Source: Halalkalicoccus tibetensis (GTDB taxonomy: Archaea; Halobacteriota; Halobacteria; Halobacteriales; Halalkalicoccaceae). From it: a stretch of 64,000 bases of DNA. Below are positions 62,960 through 64,000 of the stretch, piece by piece. The DNA is taken from assembly GCF_037996645.1 (NCBI RefSeq), contig NZ_JBBMXV010000004.1, positions 62,001 through 126,000 on the forward strand. The letters run 5' to 3'. Made by a program: the position numbers and the translations under genes. The notes below the pieces were generated by a model, which was not told the DNA's origin, made no database searches, and worked only from the letters and a program-made list of their open reading frames with translations. The first letter of the stretch is position 1, and each line of letters begins with the position of its first letter.

Positions 62960-63898
62960 ATGAAGCTCCGACACCTGATCGGTGGTACCGCGGCCGCCGC
63001 CGGCCTCGCCGCCGCCGGCAACCGGACGCTCGCCGGCCGCGCGGGCTCGCTTTCGGACCCCCTCCCGGGCCGCCAGCACACCTACCGCTGGCGGGGGATC
63101 GACGTCTCCTACACCGAGGCCGGCGACCCCGCGGATCCCGACCTGCTTCTGGTCCACGGGGTCAACGCCGCCGCCTCCAGCCACGAGTTCGCGGAGGTCT
63201 TCGAGGGGCTCGCCGAGGAGTTCCACGTGATCGCGCCCGACCTGCCCGGCTTCGGGAGCTCGGAACGCCCGCCGCTTCTGTACTCCGCCTCGCTCTACGA
63301 GGCCTTCCTCGCGGACTTCGCGCGCGACACCGTCGAGGACGCCACCTGCGTCGCCTCCTCGCTGTCGGGCGCCTACGCCGTCGAGGCCGCCGAGGACGCC
63401 GGCTTCTCGCGGCTCGTGTTGATCTGTCCGACCACGACGGCGATGCCGGCCCAGCGCCCCCGGCTTCGCTCGCTGCTGCGCGCGCCCGTCGTCGGCACCG
63501 CGCTCTACAACCTGATCACGAGCAGGCCCTCGATCCGGTACTTCAGCGCGGACCACGGCTACTACGACCCGGAGAACTTCACCGACGAGAAGCTGGAGTT
63601 CGAGTGGACGAGCGCCCACCAGCCCGGCGCGCGCTACGCGCCCGCCTCGTTCGTCTCCGGCTTCCTCAACAGCCAGCTCGACCTGGGCAAGGAGCTCGCC
63701 GAGATCGACGTCCCGACGACGCTCGTCTGGGGCCGGGAGGCCGACGCCACGCCGCTCAAACGGGGGCGCACCCTCGCCGAGACCGCAGACACCAAGCTGG
63801 TCGTGATCGACCGTGCCCGACTGCTGCCCCACGTCGAACACCCCCGCGAGTTCGTCGGCGTCGTCCGCGAGGAGCTACGCGGGGCGGAAGACGAGTAG
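62960..63898 (+). CDS. Alpha/beta hydrolase
   Basis: Protein of 312 residues from ATG 62960. The start (MKLRHLIGGTAAAAGLAAAGNRTLAGRAG) may be a membrane anchor or Tat-less signal. Then come LLLVHGVNAAASSHEF (oxyanion loop) and APDLPGFGSSERPP. At the nucleophile elbow VASSLSGAYAV the Ser (about S134) is kept, but both glycines that usually flank it are Ala and Ser. A likely catalytic His is in LLPHVEHPREF. Esterase or haloalkane-type activity is possible. Confidence 0.85.
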   Translation: MKLRHLIGGTAAAAGLAAAGNRTLAGRAGSLSDPLPGRQHTYRWRGIDVSYTEAGDPADPDLLLVHGVNAAASSHEFAEVFEGLAEEFHVIAPDLPGFGSSERPPLLYSASLYEAFLADFARDTVEDATCVASSLSGAYAVEAAEDAGFSRLVLICPTTTAMPAQRPRLRSLLRAPVVGTALYNLITSRPSIRYFSADHGYYDPENFTDEKLEFEWTSAHQPGARYAPASFVSGFLNSQLDLGKELAEIDVPTTLVWGREADATPLKRGRTLAETADTKLVVIDRARLLPHVEHPREFVGVVREELRGAEDE

Positions 63899-64000
63899 CG
63901 GCTCCTCCTTCGTTTCGCGTTCCTCGACGCCGACGGCCACGCTCATTCCGACCTCGGGCTCCTCGACGTCCCGGAGCTGACCGGTCAGTCGGACGAGCCC
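63875..64000 (-). CDS. OB-fold (DUF35-like) protein, 3' end
   Basis: The last 41 residues of a protein that starts beyond the right edge: GLVRLTGQLRDVEEPEVG, then MSVAVGVEERETKEEPLLVFRPA. This matches the carboxy-terminal OB-fold of zinc-ribbon/OB-fold proteins that partner archaeal thiolases and acyl-CoA enzymes; the zinc ribbon itself would lie outside the window. It overlaps the end of the alpha/beta hydrolase by 24 bp on the other strand. Confidence 0.6.
   Translation of the reverse strand, partial: GLVRLTGQLRDVEEPEVGMSVAVGVEERETKEEPLLVFRPA

Overview
The window is about 64 kb of high-GC DNA from a haloarchaeon (class Halobacteria). The proteins are strongly acidic, and topoisomerase VI, an archaeal proteasome beta subunit, halobacterial-type gas vesicle genes, a Nuo complex without NuoEFG and several haloarchaea-only small proteins are all present. 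Many genes start at or just after an AT-rich promoter, as expected for leaderless transcripts. I see no rRNA, tRNA, CRISPR array or intact insertion sequence. Genus cannot be assigned from the sequence alone.

Layout. 1-12 kb: the end of top6B with top6A; a zinc-ribbon membrane protein; an amphi-Trp protein; an AI-2E-type permease; a V/E-repeat PRC-barrel protein; a glutamate-cysteine-ligase-like enzyme; psmB; a DUF555 protein; an HTH-CBS regulator; and a ribH-aspC pair. 12-17 kb: a gas vesicle locus with gvpFGH, an unrecognised gene in the gvpI place, then gvpJKLM leftward, and gvpA and gvpO rightward. No gvpC, N, D or E is visible. 17-22.5 kb: a zinc-ribbon protein and four very acidic proteins transcribed away from gvpA. 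One is 840 residues and combines Cna-B-like domains, an LGNLL-type domain and proline-punctuated 18-residue amphipathic helical repeats. The other three share a glycine-every-fourth-residue helix and long Asp/Glu tails. This is the least explained part of the window.

22.5-30.4 kb: a trehalose operon (otsA, otsB and an unknown gene), two alkaline-phosphatase-superfamily hydrolases, and purK-purE. 30.4-40.9 kb: an eleven-gene nuo operon (A, B, CD, H, I, J1, J2, K, L, M, N). 41-47.4 kb: a DHH phosphoesterase, a CBS-ParB/SerK-like protein, a tiny zinc protein, the methylmalonyl-CoA mutase catalytic subunit, a GlcG/HbpS-like protein and an acyl-CoA synthetase.

47.4-56.2 kb: a terminal oxidase cluster (coxA, coxC, coxB, a ctaA-ctaB fusion and several small membrane proteins) interrupted by an AT-rich island of about 0.8 kb. 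56-64 kb: an aldo/keto reductase, a Gfo/Idh oxidoreductase, an ABC transporter pair, a MOT1-like permease, the B12-binding mutase subunit with its MeaB GTPase, an alpha/beta hydrolase, and the end of an OB-fold protein cut by the right edge.

Together the genes describe an aerobic, buoyant, propionyl-CoA-metabolising halophile. Nuo and the haem-copper oxidase form the respiratory chain, the split mutase plus MeaB carry the methylmalonyl-CoA step, and trehalose synthesis supplies a compatible solute.
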